Assembly (NCBI GenBank): GCA_023484365.1
Contig: JAMDBA010000002.1
Coordinates: 1-35,333, forward strand
Length of the DNA: 35,333 nt
Source of the DNA: Patescibacteria group bacterium
GTDB taxonomy: Bacteria; Patescibacteria; Paceibacteria; UBA6257; 2-01-FULL-56-20
Direction: 5' to 3'
Shown: one piece after another, positions 7,171-14,453 of the stretch
Numbering within the stretch: the first letter of the stretch is position 1
Layout of the letters: every line of letters starts with the position of its first letter
Program-made: the position numbers and the translations under genes
Notes under the pieces: generated by a model
Told to the model about the DNA's origin: nothing
The model's database searches: none
What the model saw: the letters and a program-made list of their open reading frames with translations, nothing else

Positions 7171-8028
7171 TTATTTAAGATTAATTTTCACAGGGAATTG
7201 CGACGCAAAAGATTCTAAGAAATTTACTCTTTGTTCAAAATCTGGATATTTATTTTCAATTACTCTAGACATTAAAAAAGATAACGTGTGGTTTTCTGAA
7301 TAAATAAGATCTGGGCTTAGGTTTCGCCCCCTTGAGCTGCTTAGATTTTTTGCGGATTCATCTAAATCGCCGGCTCTTTGCAGAATGAGATCGTCCCAGT
7401 CTTTAATGTATTTCTCGTTAGACGGCTTGTCTCTTCTGACAAACTCCCTTTGATAAATCATTGCGTAAAGCTCGGACCACTGAGTAGTTGCGTAATTTGA
7501 ATAAAACCTAGAAAAATCTATCTTAGTTGCTTCGAGCTTTTGATCTTGATGGGCTAAATTTTTAATCTCCTTGAAAAATTGCTCCTTATTAAACAATTCC
7601 GAATTTGGAGGTACGACTCTATAAGACTTGGCGTGCGCTATTTCGTGCGCAGTCACAGCATTAAACGAATAGAGCGTATTCATATCAGAACCCTCAAGCC
7701 ATATTTGAGCAATCAGATGCTTGTCGTCCACATCAAAAGAAAATTCCTTGTGTTTTTTTAGCGCTTCGCTAGATAAAATACGGACATCTTTCGTGACGTT
7801 TGGTCTGTCTGATTCGGCGCTTTCTAGAAGATTGTTTTTGTTTAATTTATAAGCCACTAGCCCTCCTTTTTCTTTTCTAAAATCACCATAAAACTCAAAT
7901 TTTAAGTCGTTAATTAGCTCTTCGCTGAATAATCCCAGTTGCTCAAAGCGTTGATTTGCGTTTTCGAGAAGCCTTAAATTTTCCTGATAATTTTGTCCAT
8001 TTTCGATTTTTTTTTGCTCGAATTTCAT
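7171..8028 (-). CDS. Putative zinc metallopeptidase-like protein with HEIAH motif (285 aa)
   Basis: The protein has no signal peptide or membrane helix. A helix at residues 124-134 carries HEIAH (128-132), the HExxH zinc-binding and catalytic motif, preceded by the usual hydrophobic turn (YSFNAVTA). A third ligand could be E or H in WSELYAMIYQREF, about 65 residues later, a gluzincin-like arrangement. No family name is recognised. It diverges from the small-gene pair at 8132-8645 across about 100 bp that contain a TTGACA promoter facing the other way. Cleavage activity is an inference from one motif; a non-catalytic role remains possible. Confidence 0.6.
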   Translation of the reverse strand: MKFEQKKIENGQNYQENLRLLENANQRFEQLGLFSEELINDLKFEFYGDFRKEKGGLVAYKLNKNNLLESAESDRPNVTKDVRILSSEALKKHKEFSFDVDDKHLIAQIWLEGSDMNTLYSFNAVTAHEIAHAKSYRVVPPNSELFNKEQFFKEIKNLAHQDQKLEATKIDFSRFYSNYATTQWSELYAMIYQREFVRRDKPSNEKYIKDWDDLILQRAGDLDESAKNLSSSRGRNLSPDLIYSENHTLSFLMSRVIENKYPDFEQRVNFLESFASQFPVKINLK

Positions 8029-8065
8029 AATTCAATGATAACTGCAAAACAAGATTGAATCAAGC

Positions 8066-8095
8066 TTGACAATGCTTGCAAAAGATATATATATA
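8066..8095 (+). promoter_or_regulatory. Sigma70-type promoter in an alternating TA tract
   Basis: TTGACA at 8066-8071 is followed 16-18 bp later by TATATA inside an (AT)n run of about 15 bp. It reads into the gene pair 8132-8645. Confidence 0.55.
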
Positions 8096-8131
8096 TATAA
8101 AGGTCGAGGTAAGTAAAATTCTATATCAAAC

Positions 8132-8494
8132 ATGGAAAAAATAAATTTAAACAAAGAAACCATGGAGGCCGAAAAAACTACCGAGCAAATTGAATTAGAA
8201 AAATTAACTAAAAATTCGGAAAGGTTGTCTAGGAATGCCGCGGAATTTGAAAGATTAAGCCAATCCAAAACTTGGAGCTCTGCGATTAAAAAAGAAATAT
8301 TCACATTTAAAGGAGTTGTCCACGATAACTTTGATACACTTATGTATGGTAGTATAATAGCCGGGGCAACAGCAGCTACGACAATCGAGCTAGGAGCTCC
8401 TCTGTGGAGCGCGATTTTACTAGGCGCAAGCAACGGGCTAGCAGTAACACATCTGTTAGAAAAAATAAAAAATAAAAAAGATGAAGATGACTAA
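8132..8494 (+). CDS. Small membrane-associated protein of unknown function (120 aa)
   Basis: Residues 1-55 are a charged coiled-coil-like helix (ELEKLTKNSERLSRNAAEFERL). Residues 70-108 are small and hydrophobic (YGSIIAGATAATTIELGAPLWSAILLGASNGLAV) and could form one or two membrane helices joined by a tight turn, followed by a lysine/aspartate tail. No motif or family is recognised. It overlaps the next small gene by 8-14 bp, so the two are translationally coupled. A later ATG at 8162 could be the true start; no Shine-Dalgarno decides. Two small coupled genes with a hydrophobic product can suggest a toxin-antitoxin pair, but nothing specific supports that here. Confidence 0.55.
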   Translation: MEKINLNKETMEAEKTTEQIELEKLTKNSERLSRNAAEFERLSQSKTWSSAIKKEIFTFKGVVHDNFDTLMYGSIIAGATAATTIELGAPLWSAILLGASNGLAVTHLLEKIKNKKDEDD

Positions 8495-8645
8495 AGAAGA
8501 ACTCAAACAATTAATCGATAAGGTAAAACACAAAACAGCAACAGAGCAAGAAAAATTAGCTGTTTTAAAGGAAATGAATTTATCAATGGAGGAACTGAAT
8601 AAATTATTAGAACATCTTTTATCCTCAATGAAAAACGAGGCCTAA
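8481..8645 (+). CDS. Very small helical protein (54 aa)
   Basis: The ORF opens with ATGAAGATGACT; the second ATG (8487) may be used. The product is MTKEELKQLIDKVKHKTATEQEKLAVLKEMNLSMEELNKLLEHLL-type sequence: two amphipathic helices separated by a short turn, highly charged, with no cysteine and no membrane segment. It overlaps the end of the 120-residue gene and is followed 45 bp later by a strong terminator, which supports a two-gene operon and a real coding function. It could bind its neighbour. No family is recognised. Confidence 0.5.
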   Translation: MKMTKEELKQLIDKVKHKTATEQEKLAVLKEMNLSMEELNKLLEHLLSSMKNEA

Positions 8646-8690
8646 AATAAAACTCCTCTACTTTAAAATTACTAGATTTACTAGATATCA

Positions 8691-8727
8691 AAAAAATAAG
8701 ATTCGAAAAAAGCGAATCTTATTTTTT
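8691..8727 (+). terminator. Strong intrinsic terminator
   Basis: 15-bp arms AAAAAATAAGATTCG / CGAATCTTATTTTTT around a 7-base loop. It ends the 8132-8645 unit and is symmetrical enough to act both ways. Confidence 0.8.
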
Positions 8728-8777
8728 AGCACAAAATAATAGCAAGACAACCGATTAATGCTCGATAAAACCAACAA

Positions 8778-8849
8778 AGCGGGTGAGCGGAATCGAACCG
8801 CCGTCTCTTCCTTGGCAAGGAAGTATAATAGCCACTATACGACACCCGC
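8778..8849 (-). tRNA. tRNA-Gly (GCC)
   Basis: Acceptor GCGGGTG/CACCCGC, anticodon stem CTTCC/GGAAG with loop TTGCCAA (anticodon GCC), and T-arm GCGGTTCGATTCCGC. CCA is not encoded. Confidence 0.93.
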
Positions 8850-9052
8850 AGACATCAAGACTCTTATTTAACTCAAAGCTTGGTAGGACAATATGCGTTT
8901 ATCAACCGCGTCTTGACGCAAAGCCGGGATCCCGACCTTATGATATTACGTTAACCAATGCGCGTCGGTACGAATCCCGCTTATAATAAAATAATAGAAA
9001 TTTTTAAAAAATAAGCAACATCGCGGCCCCGGTAAGCCGACTTCTAAAAACA
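8850..9052. other. Gene-free spacer with small palindromes
   Basis: It contains GCGTCTTGACGC, CGGGATCCCG and, on the minus strand, short pieces that resemble tRNA D- and T-arms (GCATTGGTTAACG; GCGGGATTCGTACC). No foldable tRNA or ORF results. It may be decayed tRNA sequence. Confidence 0.3.
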
Positions 9053-9346
9053 TTATAAGGGAGAACTTGTAGGCGGCGGACTAGTCGGACCGTTAACGTG
9101 CGGCGGACTGGTCGGACCGCGGAAAGGCATCGTAGAAGACGACGCCGGAATTGCGGGTGAATAGATAACCGACCGGCTGCTTCCTGTGGGCAAAGCAGAA
9201 GTAGCAGTAGGGGCCGACGAAGCGGGGGGCTGCTTTGAAAAATTAAAAAGCCCGCCTGAATCCAGCTTGAACGCCGGAGCAAAATTTATATAAGCAAAAA
9301 CAATAATTAATACGATGGCAAGCGAAACCGCTAAAAGCGCTTTCAT
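9053..9346 (-). CDS. Small membrane-anchored proline/serine-rich protein (97 aa)
   Basis: MKALLAVSLAIVLIIVFAYINF is an N-terminal signal anchor (residues 1-24). After about 15 residues the chain becomes low complexity: Ser, Pro, Thr and Ala, with a tandem pair of GPTSPP motifs near the C-terminus (FRGPTSPPHVNGPTSPPPTS). Such a protein would sit in the membrane with an extended outer tail. No globular domain is seen. It diverges from the 9398 gene across 51 bp of AT-rich DNA that must hold both promoters. No function is assigned, and the repeat could vary in copy number. Confidence 0.55.
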   Translation of the reverse strand: MKALLAVSLAIVLIIVFAYINFAPAFKLDSGGLFNFSKQPPASSAPTATSALPTGSSRSVIYSPAIPASSSTMPFRGPTSPPHVNGPTSPPPTSSPL

Positions 9347-9397
9347 AAGATTGAATTTTTTATATTATATTATAAAATTAAGATAATAAATAATATT

Positions 9398-9757
9398 ATG
9401 GAAAATATAGAAAAAACACCACACCAAAAAATACAAGAAAGCGCGGAGGATAAAATGCGGCGGCTTGGAATTTCTACCGTTGAGGAAATTAAAGATTTCG
9501 CCAATAATATTAAGAATTTTAAAGGGCTAGAAGAGCACGAAGATAAATTCTTGGACGTCTTGTCTGGCAAGCTTAAAGAACTAACTCCCGGACAAAAACA
9601 AACGCTTTTTGAAGCGATATCTAAAGATCTTGATAAATCTTACGAATCATCGGAGGGCAAACCGGAAAAACAAGAAAACCTCCAAAAAAGCCTGGAGATC
9701 CTTCAGAATTTAGAACATAAAATATTTCCTATTGATCTTCCGCCGGAAGAAAAATAA
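9398..9757 (+). CDS. Small acidic helical protein (119 aa)
   Basis: This is an unrecognised soluble protein dominated by predicted amphipathic helices (EDKMRRLGISTVEEIKDFANNIK, GLEEHEDKFLDVLSGKLKEL) and acidic C-terminal residues ending DLPPEEK. It has no cysteine, membrane span or motif. The middle (LTPGQKQTLFEAISKDLDKSYESSEGK) looks like a helix-turn region, but I cannot match it to a DNA-binding fold. The ORF is bounded by an upstream AT-rich promoter-like gap and a downstream shared terminator. It appears to be a real gene conserved mainly within its lineage. Confidence 0.55.
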   Translation: MENIEKTPHQKIQESAEDKMRRLGISTVEEIKDFANNIKNFKGLEEHEDKFLDVLSGKLKELTPGQKQTLFEAISKDLDKSYESSEGKPEKQENLQKSLEILQNLEHKIFPIDLPPEEK

Positions 9758-9763
9758 AACTCT

Positions 9764-9797
9764 AAAATCCGCTCCGAAAAATGGGCGGATTTTTTAT
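9764..9797. terminator. Shared terminator between convergent genes
   Basis: AATCCGC (9766-9772) pairs with GCGGATT (9785-9791); a T-run follows on the plus strand and TTTTAG on the minus strand. It serves both the 9398 gene and the HIT gene, whose stop lies in the T-run. Confidence 0.75.
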
Positions 9798-10210
9798 TCT
9801 AACTCTTTCGCCAATCTATCTTTAACTGAGTTTAAAATCCCTTCCGGCGTTATAAAGCTCTTGTCGGTTTTATAATTATGCCCGTATAATTTATCTTCAA
9901 ATAAAACACCCGAAAATTCTTTCTGCTCCGCGTAGCGCGGGATAAAATGAGCGTGCAAATGCCTAGTTTCATTTCCTAAAAAAGCATAGTTAAACCAGTC
10001 GGGCCGGAAAATTGCTTCCTCCGCTTTTTTAAGGCGGCGTAAAATTAAAAATAATTCGTTTTGCTCTTCCGGCGTTGCGTCAGTTAAATCAGCGGCATTT
10101 TCGCGCTTACACCAAATAATACAGCGGCCTAAATAGCCCTGATTTTCGTGGATATAGACAGCCCAATACTTATAATCTTTGATTAATCTTTTTGAAAAAT
10201 CTTCAGACAT
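9794..10210 (-). CDS. HIT-family nucleotide hydrolase/transferase (138 aa)
   Basis: The histidine triad HLHAHFIPRY (H84, H86, H88) is complete and is the catalytic signature of the HIT superfamily, which attacks the alpha-phosphate of nucleotide substrates such as AMP conjugates or dinucleoside polyphosphates. The protein length and the upstream N/D residues (NYAFLGNETRH) are typical of Fhit/Hint-type members. It is cytosolic. It is the last apparently ordinary chromosomal gene before the DGR island; the island's left direct repeat lies 44 bp upstream of its start. The exact substrate cannot be set from sequence. Confidence 0.88.
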   Translation of the reverse strand: MSEDFSKRLIKDYKYWAVYIHENQGYLGRCIIWCKRENAADLTDATPEEQNELFLILRRLKKAEEAIFRPDWFNYAFLGNETRHLHAHFIPRYAEQKEFSGVLFEDKLYGHNYKTDKSFITPEGILNSVKDRLAKELE

Positions 10211-10253
10211 TATAAATTTAAAAAATTAAGATTTTTCTAATTTTGCGCTAATC

Positions 10254-10264
10254 TGTGCCCCCAC
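10254..10264. repeat. Left copy of 11-bp direct repeat, putative attachment site
   Basis: TGTGCCCCCAC here equals 19930-19940, where it covers the 3' end of tRNA-Arg(GCG). The two copies bracket the DGR genes and the serine recombinase. Confidence 0.5.
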
Positions 10265-10769
10265 ATAGTCTCTGACCTTCCAGGGGCAATGCCCATAAGC
10301 ATTCTTTGGCGTCCACTTCCATTTCTCTTTGAAGCACCCGGGTCACTAAGATATATGGAAGTATAGGAAATTTTCAAAGGTTTTTCTACCGTCCGAAGCA
10401 CCTCGGTCTACCTTCATTTCGGACAAATCGGACATTCTGGGGGCATATTGGACATGTCCGATGTGCTATGGCAAAAGTTAACAAAGTTTACATGTGAAAT
10501 GGTGTTAATTTTTATGAAACACCTCGGTCGATATAATAGAAAAAAATGAGACATTATGAGACGCGGAAAGACACTATATAGTGTCTCAATTTTTTATAAA
10601 AAAACGGATTCAACCTTATTAAATGAGGATAAATCAGTGTAAGACCGCCATATATATCGTGTCTCATGGGTGTCTCAAGTTAATGCAGAATAATAACGTA
10701 GTGTTTATAATTTTTGCGTATTCCAAATTCCAACCCTCCAAAAAATCCAACTCTCCGATTCCCAAGAAA
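10265..10769. promoter_or_regulatory. Non-coding left flank of the island with repeats and palindromes
   Basis: I find no convincing gene in these 505 bp. A motif of form GAARCACCYSGGTC occurs three times (10331-10344, 10395-10408, 10516-10529). AGACACTATATAGTGTCT is a perfect 18-bp palindrome (10568-10585) amid several GAGACA/GTGTCTC copies. GGACATGTCC is another palindrome. These look like protein-binding sites of an element end, for example recombinase or replication sites. Confidence 0.4.
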
Positions 10770-11732
10770 CTACCGGGAGGGGCAAACGCCCAAGTACGAA
10801 CTCGAGCGGCCGGGCTTAGCGTAGTAGACGCTGAGGCCATCCGAACCGAAAGGGCCGACGAAAACGAGCCAGCCGCCAGAAGACCGGACGCTTGTCCAGT
10901 CGTAATTATTCTCAAGCAGCTTTTTCCCTCTTGAAAGAAGAACTATTGAAGAATCATAGAGCGCTTCCGAAGGAGTGCGGCGATGATTCTTGTTGATTTC
11001 AAGCTCTGAAAGGGTTTTGGCGGCTGATTCCCAATCTTTGCTCATTGTTATTTTTAACTTATCGAGAATTTTATCGCTGCATTCATCGCGTTCCTTGTCG
11101 GTGAGGAGGCCATTTTTGTCCAGATGGTCTCTTAGTATTCTCGTCTGCTCAACATAGTCTTTATCAGTTGAGCCGGCAAGGGTTTCCTTAGAGACGAATT
11201 TCCAGCCCGGTCGAGGAGCAGCTTTCGTGTAAAAATCTTCTTTTTTATACCAATCGGTATTATAAAGTATCTTGCCCTTGTTTTCTTTATCGAAACGAGC
11301 AGTCAGCATCTGATTCATCCGCTCCATTGTCAAGAGCCCTTCTTTGGGATCGAGGTCAATCCGAAGAACTAGCATTTCTCCGAGCTTTTTCGCTTTTTCT
11401 ATCTGCTCTCGAGAAGGGAGAGGAGGCAGTTCTGATTCGCCAATCTCCGTGCCCCAGACGTCTTTTACTTCTTCCGGTCCTATCAAATCTTTGCCCAAAA
11501 TCTCCCTGGCTTCCTGGAATTCGGCGCCCTCTTCCCTTAGAGGTTCTGGAGAAGAAATGCGTTTCAGTTCCTTCAGTTTTTCCAGAGCCGTGTCAAAATC
11601 GTTGCGCGAGAAAGCTTCCTCTACTTCTTGAGCGAGGGAATTAGTTTTTTCAGGGTCTACCTTGAACTCCTTGTTTTTAGGGTTTTTTTCTTTGTTCCGG
11701 AATGATTCAAAATGTGGTTTTGGAGCGCCCAT
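10770..11732 (-). CDS. DGR target protein 1, C-terminally diversified (320 aa)
   Basis: The last 39 codons are VR1, ending LGVCPSR and then TAG. The tail (RSSGGWLVFVGPFGSDG..) resembles the C-type-lectin/FGE-type fold used by DGR targets, with the variable residues forming a binding surface. Residues 1-85 are nearly identical to target 2 (SFRNKEKN.., FSRNDFDTALEKLKELKRIS), whereas the middle is divergent; YDWTS just before the VR is shared. No signal peptide is seen, so it is likely cytosolic. The gene begins 3 bp after the AAA+ ATPase stop and shares its promoter at 13389-13417, so the two products are probably made and used together. The role as a variable recognition partner is inferred. 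Confidence 0.9.
   Translation of the reverse strand: MGAPKPHFESFRNKEKNPKNKEFKVDPEKTNSLAQEVEEAFSRNDFDTALEKLKELKRISSPEPLREEGAEFQEAREILGKDLIGPEEVKDVWGTEIGESELPPLPSREQIEKAKKLGEMLVLRIDLDPKEGLLTMERMNQMLTARFDKENKGKILYNTDWYKKEDFYTKAAPRPGWKFVSKETLAGSTDKDYVEQTRILRDHLDKNGLLTDKERDECSDKILDKLKITMSKDWESAAKTLSELEINKNHRRTPSEALYDSSIVLLSRGKKLLENNYDWTSVRSSGGWLVFVGPFGSDGLSVYYAKPGRSSSYLGVCPSR
10773..10887 (-). repeat. Variable repeat VR1 of the DGR
   Basis: 115 bp aligned without gaps to the TR. It differs at 17 positions, all of them adenine in the TR, and matches at all 90 non-adenine positions. It ends in the invariant GTTTGCCCCTCCCGG; the next base differs (TAG here, CAG after the TR), as expected for IMH versus IMH*. 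Confidence 0.97.
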
Positions 11733-11735
11733 AAT

Positions 11736-13379
11736 TTATATTTGAGCGATAAGACTTTGAAGATAAGTGCGTTCCTCCCCCATCGGGATTTTTGGTAAAA
11801 TAACTTCTTGTACCGCTTTTTTAGCGCGCGTCATACCTTTCTTCTTTTCTTCAACGGTTAACTCCACATGAGGAAGTTCGAAAGCGCATTCAACCGATTC
11901 GCGTAAGCTGAACACGAATTTAATCGGTTCGTCAGATTTTCCTTCGTGATACGCCCGATAAGCTTCGCGAATTTCATTAGCCATTTCCACGACTTCTTGC
12001 ACATCCTCAATTCGCTCCTTGCGCTCGTTAGTCAAGAGTTCTACGACTCTGGGATCTTCTCTTTTGTTCGCCACCGCATCCCAAAGCATCTGGAACTCTT
12101 TTTTGTTCAGGTCTTTAAGTTCGGGAATGTATTGGCGAACTATCAGCGCCTCGTCGGAACGGTATTGCGTCGGCTCGTTGGAGTTAGTTTTTTCTTTTTT
12201 GAAAGGAGGATAACCGACTTCCATGATACGGGCGCGGGATTTGATGGTTTCCGATAACGGCTTCACACCCATATAATGCTGCGGATTTTCCAGACCGACG
12301 AGAACCACTTCTTTGGCCGCTCTTACCGCCGCCCTGTCTTCTCCTAAGAAAATAGCCCTATCATGATCAAAAAGCGAATTTAGCATCTTCGCCACTTCGG
12401 GTTTGAGCGTGTTTATTTCATCAAATTCAAGAATCGCGCCAGGCGTTTCAAGAGCTTCAACGACGGTGGATTTAATGCGGTAGGTTCCTTTTTTGGAATC
12501 ATATTCGAGTAAGTATTTCAAATCCTGCTCGTCTTTTCCGGCTGAACAGGTAAAGCGATAAATAGGTCTCTTGGTGAGATACGCGAGATGATCGACTATC
12601 TTATTTTTGCCCGTGCCGGCATCGCCTTCAAGAATCACAACTCCCTGTTCTCGCTCGCGCTGTTGGTTTATGAGCCGGGTGAATTTTTCCATCGTTTCGA
12701 CGACGTAAGGAGTCTCGACGAAATACGGATCGCGCTCAATCGTTTCGAGCGATTCGTTAATCGCAAGCGTGTTCAAATGATGCATGGCGCGAAGCACCCA
12801 TTCGGAATTAGGATGTTTCTTTTTGAATTCGGCGAGATAGTCCGCCGCCTCTTTGCGTTCTTTCTCATCGGCGCTTTTTATTTTCTCCATCGCTTCCGAA
12901 TAATTGGCGTTTTCTTTTTTGAGAGACTTGTATTCTTCTATAGGCAGGAATCGTTCGTATTCGCTAAGGCGCATTTTGCCTTTCGTTTCTCCTCCCGGCC
13001 TCACCTCAATTCCGTCGTTGCGCTTGAAAGAAAGCTCAACCATCGTTTGCCCTTGTTCACGGAATTGTTCTGCTTCCAACTGCCAAGAAATTTTATCCGA
13101 AGATCCTTCGAAAATAGGAGTGTATTCGCGGCCTATCCGGACGCTCTTTTGTTTTTCGTTGACGATGATAACTTCTTTGTCTTGGTTATATTTATCAACC
13201 GCTTCAAAAACATCTTTTGATTTTTCTTCAACTCCCAAGCCGGAAAGAGCGGCCTTAGTTGCTTCGGGCAGATCTTTGGACTTCATAAGGTCCTCTCTTA
13301 TGCGAGCTATTGCCGAAAGCTTATCGACGTCTTCTGGCTTAAAGCCTATTTGTTTTGGAGCGCCTTCAAATTGTTTCAT
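11736..13379 (-). CDS. MoxR/CobS-like AAA+ ATPase of the DGR system (547 aa)
   Basis: The first 240 residues are a unique N-terminal region with beta-rich (55-135) and helical parts. The AAA+ core follows: Walker A GDAGTGKN (252-259), Walker B AILEFDEIN (D320, E321), sensor-1 asparagine N365 in VGLENP, and arginines in IKSRARIMEV (near 380-385). The Walker A Thr/Ser after the lysine is asparagine, so Mg-ATP handling may be altered. MoxR-type ATPases work as rings with vWA partners to remodel proteins; the vWA protein of this locus is the obvious partner. It has its own promoter (TTGCAA-17-TATAAT) with the ATG only about 3 bp after the expected start site. Target 1 follows after 3 bp. Confidence 0.85.
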   Translation of the reverse strand: MKQFEGAPKQIGFKPEDVDKLSAIARIREDLMKSKDLPEATKAALSGLGVEEKSKDVFEAVDKYNQDKEVIIVNEKQKSVRIGREYTPIFEGSSDKISWQLEAEQFREQGQTMVELSFKRNDGIEVRPGGETKGKMRLSEYERFLPIEEYKSLKKENANYSEAMEKIKSADEKERKEAADYLAEFKKKHPNSEWVLRAMHHLNTLAINESLETIERDPYFVETPYVVETMEKFTRLINQQREREQGVVILEGDAGTGKNKIVDHLAYLTKRPIYRFTCSAGKDEQDLKYLLEYDSKKGTYRIKSTVVEALETPGAILEFDEINTLKPEVAKMLNSLFDHDRAIFLGEDRAAVRAAKEVVLVGLENPQHYMGVKPLSETIKSRARIMEVGYPPFKKEKTNSNEPTQYRSDEALIVRQYIPELKDLNKKEFQMLWDAVANKREDPRVVELLTNERKERIEDVQEVVEMANEIREAYRAYHEGKSDEPIKFVFSLRESVECAFELPHVELTVEEKKKGMTRAKKAVQEVILPKIPMGEERTYLQSLIAQI

Positions 13380-13388
13380 ATTGTTTTT

Positions 13389-13417
13389 ATTATAGCTTAT
13401 TTTTTAAATTTTTGCAA
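13389..13417 (-). promoter_or_regulatory. Promoter of the AAA+/target-1 unit
   Basis: Minus strand: TTGCAA (13412-13417), 17 bp, TATAAT (13389-13394). The predicted start is about 13382 and the ATG is at 13379, so the mRNA would be leaderless or nearly so. Confidence 0.75.
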
Positions 13418-13539
13418 CCCCCCGTATAAGACCACCCACTTTTGCGTTTGGCGGGCATTTTTGCGGCTACTTACGATAAATATTCTCCAAGGCAAACCAA
13501 ACTCCAAACGCCCAAAAAATCCAACTCTCCGATTCCCAA

Positions 13540-13563
13540 GCTTGCCCGCCTTCGGCGGGAAAC
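13540..13563 (-). repeat. GC-rich hairpin just downstream of VR2
   Basis: Read on the coding strand, CCCGCC-GAA-GGCGGG begins four bases after the VR2 stop. Target 1 has the same flanking sequence but lacks about 19 bp that hold this hairpin. In the Bordetella phage DGR a hairpin at this place promotes retrohoming. Confidence 0.65.
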
Positions 13564-14450
13564 TACCGGGAGGGGCAAACGCCCAAGTTCGAATCCGAGA
13601 AGTCGGGCCCAACGCCGTTGACGTCGAGGCCATCCGAATCGAAAGAGCCGACGTAAACGAGCCCGCCGCCAGAAGACCGGGCGCTCGTCCAGTCGTAAGT
13701 TTCCTCCAAAAGGGATTCTTTATTCGCTCCGTAATAAGCTATTTCGTCGTAAATGACTTCAATTGGAGTTCTCCTTCTTAACGTTTTGACATCGACGCTA
13801 TTCTTCTTGGCCCATTTTTCAACTTCTTTCCACTGGTCTTCATGATTTTTATTGAGCGTTTCGGGAAGTACGGATTTTGCCACTAATCCCCATCCCAAAT
13901 GAGCAGTTTCTTTGGTTGCGAAATCTTCGTTATTGTACCATCCTTCACCTAGCTTGCTATAAAATATTTTGTCTTTTTTCTTACCGGGAGCCCCTAAGGT
14001 GTCGCCGCCATTAAACATTTCTTTCAGCCTGCTGATAGTCAAAGGACTGCCTCCTCTGTCGTGATCAACGCGAAGCACAAGCATCATTCCGAGCTCTTTT
14101 GCTTTTTCCAGCTCTTCCCGAGAAAAGGGAATATCTTTTACTTTTTCAATTTCCTCCGGCGAGAGTTCAATATTGAAGACTTTCTTGATTTCTTCCGGCC
14201 CTATCAAATCTTTACCCAAAATCTCCCTGGCTTCCTGGAATTCGGCGCCCTCTTCCCTTAGAGGTTCTGGAGAAGAAATGCGTTTCAGTTCCTTCAGTTT
14301 TTCCAGAGCCGTGTCAAAATCGTTGCGAGAGAAAGCTTCCTCTACTTCATGAGCGAGGGAATTGGTTTTTTCAGGGTCTACCTTGAACTCCTTGTTGGAA
14401 TTTTTTTCTTTCTTCCAGAATGACTCAAATTGTGGTTTTTCCTTGTTCAT
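13563..14450 (-). CDS. DGR target protein 2, C-terminally diversified (295 aa)
   Basis: A paralog of target 1. Residues 1-85 are almost the same (FKVDPEKTNSLAHEVEEAFS, KRISSPEPLREEGAEFQEA), the middle 85-250 has diverged in sequence and length, and the end (YDWTSARSSGG..LGVCPSR) is VR2 in a C-type-lectin-like tail. The middle includes RRTPIEVIYDE, also recognisable in target 1 as RRTPSEALYDS, so the lectin-like domain probably starts there. The ATG lies 3 bp after the vWA gene stop, with no separate Shine-Dalgarno, which implies translational coupling. No export signal. The shared N-terminus probably docks on the vWA/AAA+ machinery while the VR surface binds ligands; this is inference. Confidence 0.9.
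   Translation of the reverse strand: MNKEKPQFESFWKKEKNSNKEFKVDPEKTNSLAHEVEEAFSRNDFDTALEKLKELKRISSPEPLREEGAEFQEAREILGKDLIGPEEIKKVFNIELSPEEIEKVKDIPFSREELEKAKELGMMLVLRVDHDRGGSPLTISRLKEMFNGGDTLGAPGKKKDKIFYSKLGEGWYNNEDFATKETAHLGWGLVAKSVLPETLNKNHEDQWKEVEKWAKKNSVDVKTLRRRTPIEVIYDEIAYYGANKESLLEETYDWTSARSSGGGLVYVGSFDSDGLDVNGVGPDFSDSNLGVCPSR
13566..13680 (-). repeat. Variable repeat VR2 of the DGR
   Basis: 115 bp aligned without gaps to the TR, with 15 differences, all at TR adenines, and 90 of 90 other bases identical. Compared with VR1, different codons have changed, so the two were diversified independently. Confidence 0.97.
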
Positions 14451-14453
14451 TGC

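Noticed and set aside
8132..8645. Toxin-antitoxin pair
   Set aside because: Two small coupled genes are suggestive, but neither product matches a toxin or antitoxin fold.
8870..8995. Possible tRNA-Met-like fragment on the minus strand
   Set aside because: D-loop- and T-stem-like words and a CAT exist, but no anticodon stem or acceptor pairing can be formed.
12588..13220. 210-codon plus-strand frame inside the AAA+ gene
   Set aside because: It is antisense to a clear AAA+ protein and has an Phe/Arg-rich composition typical of a shadow frame.
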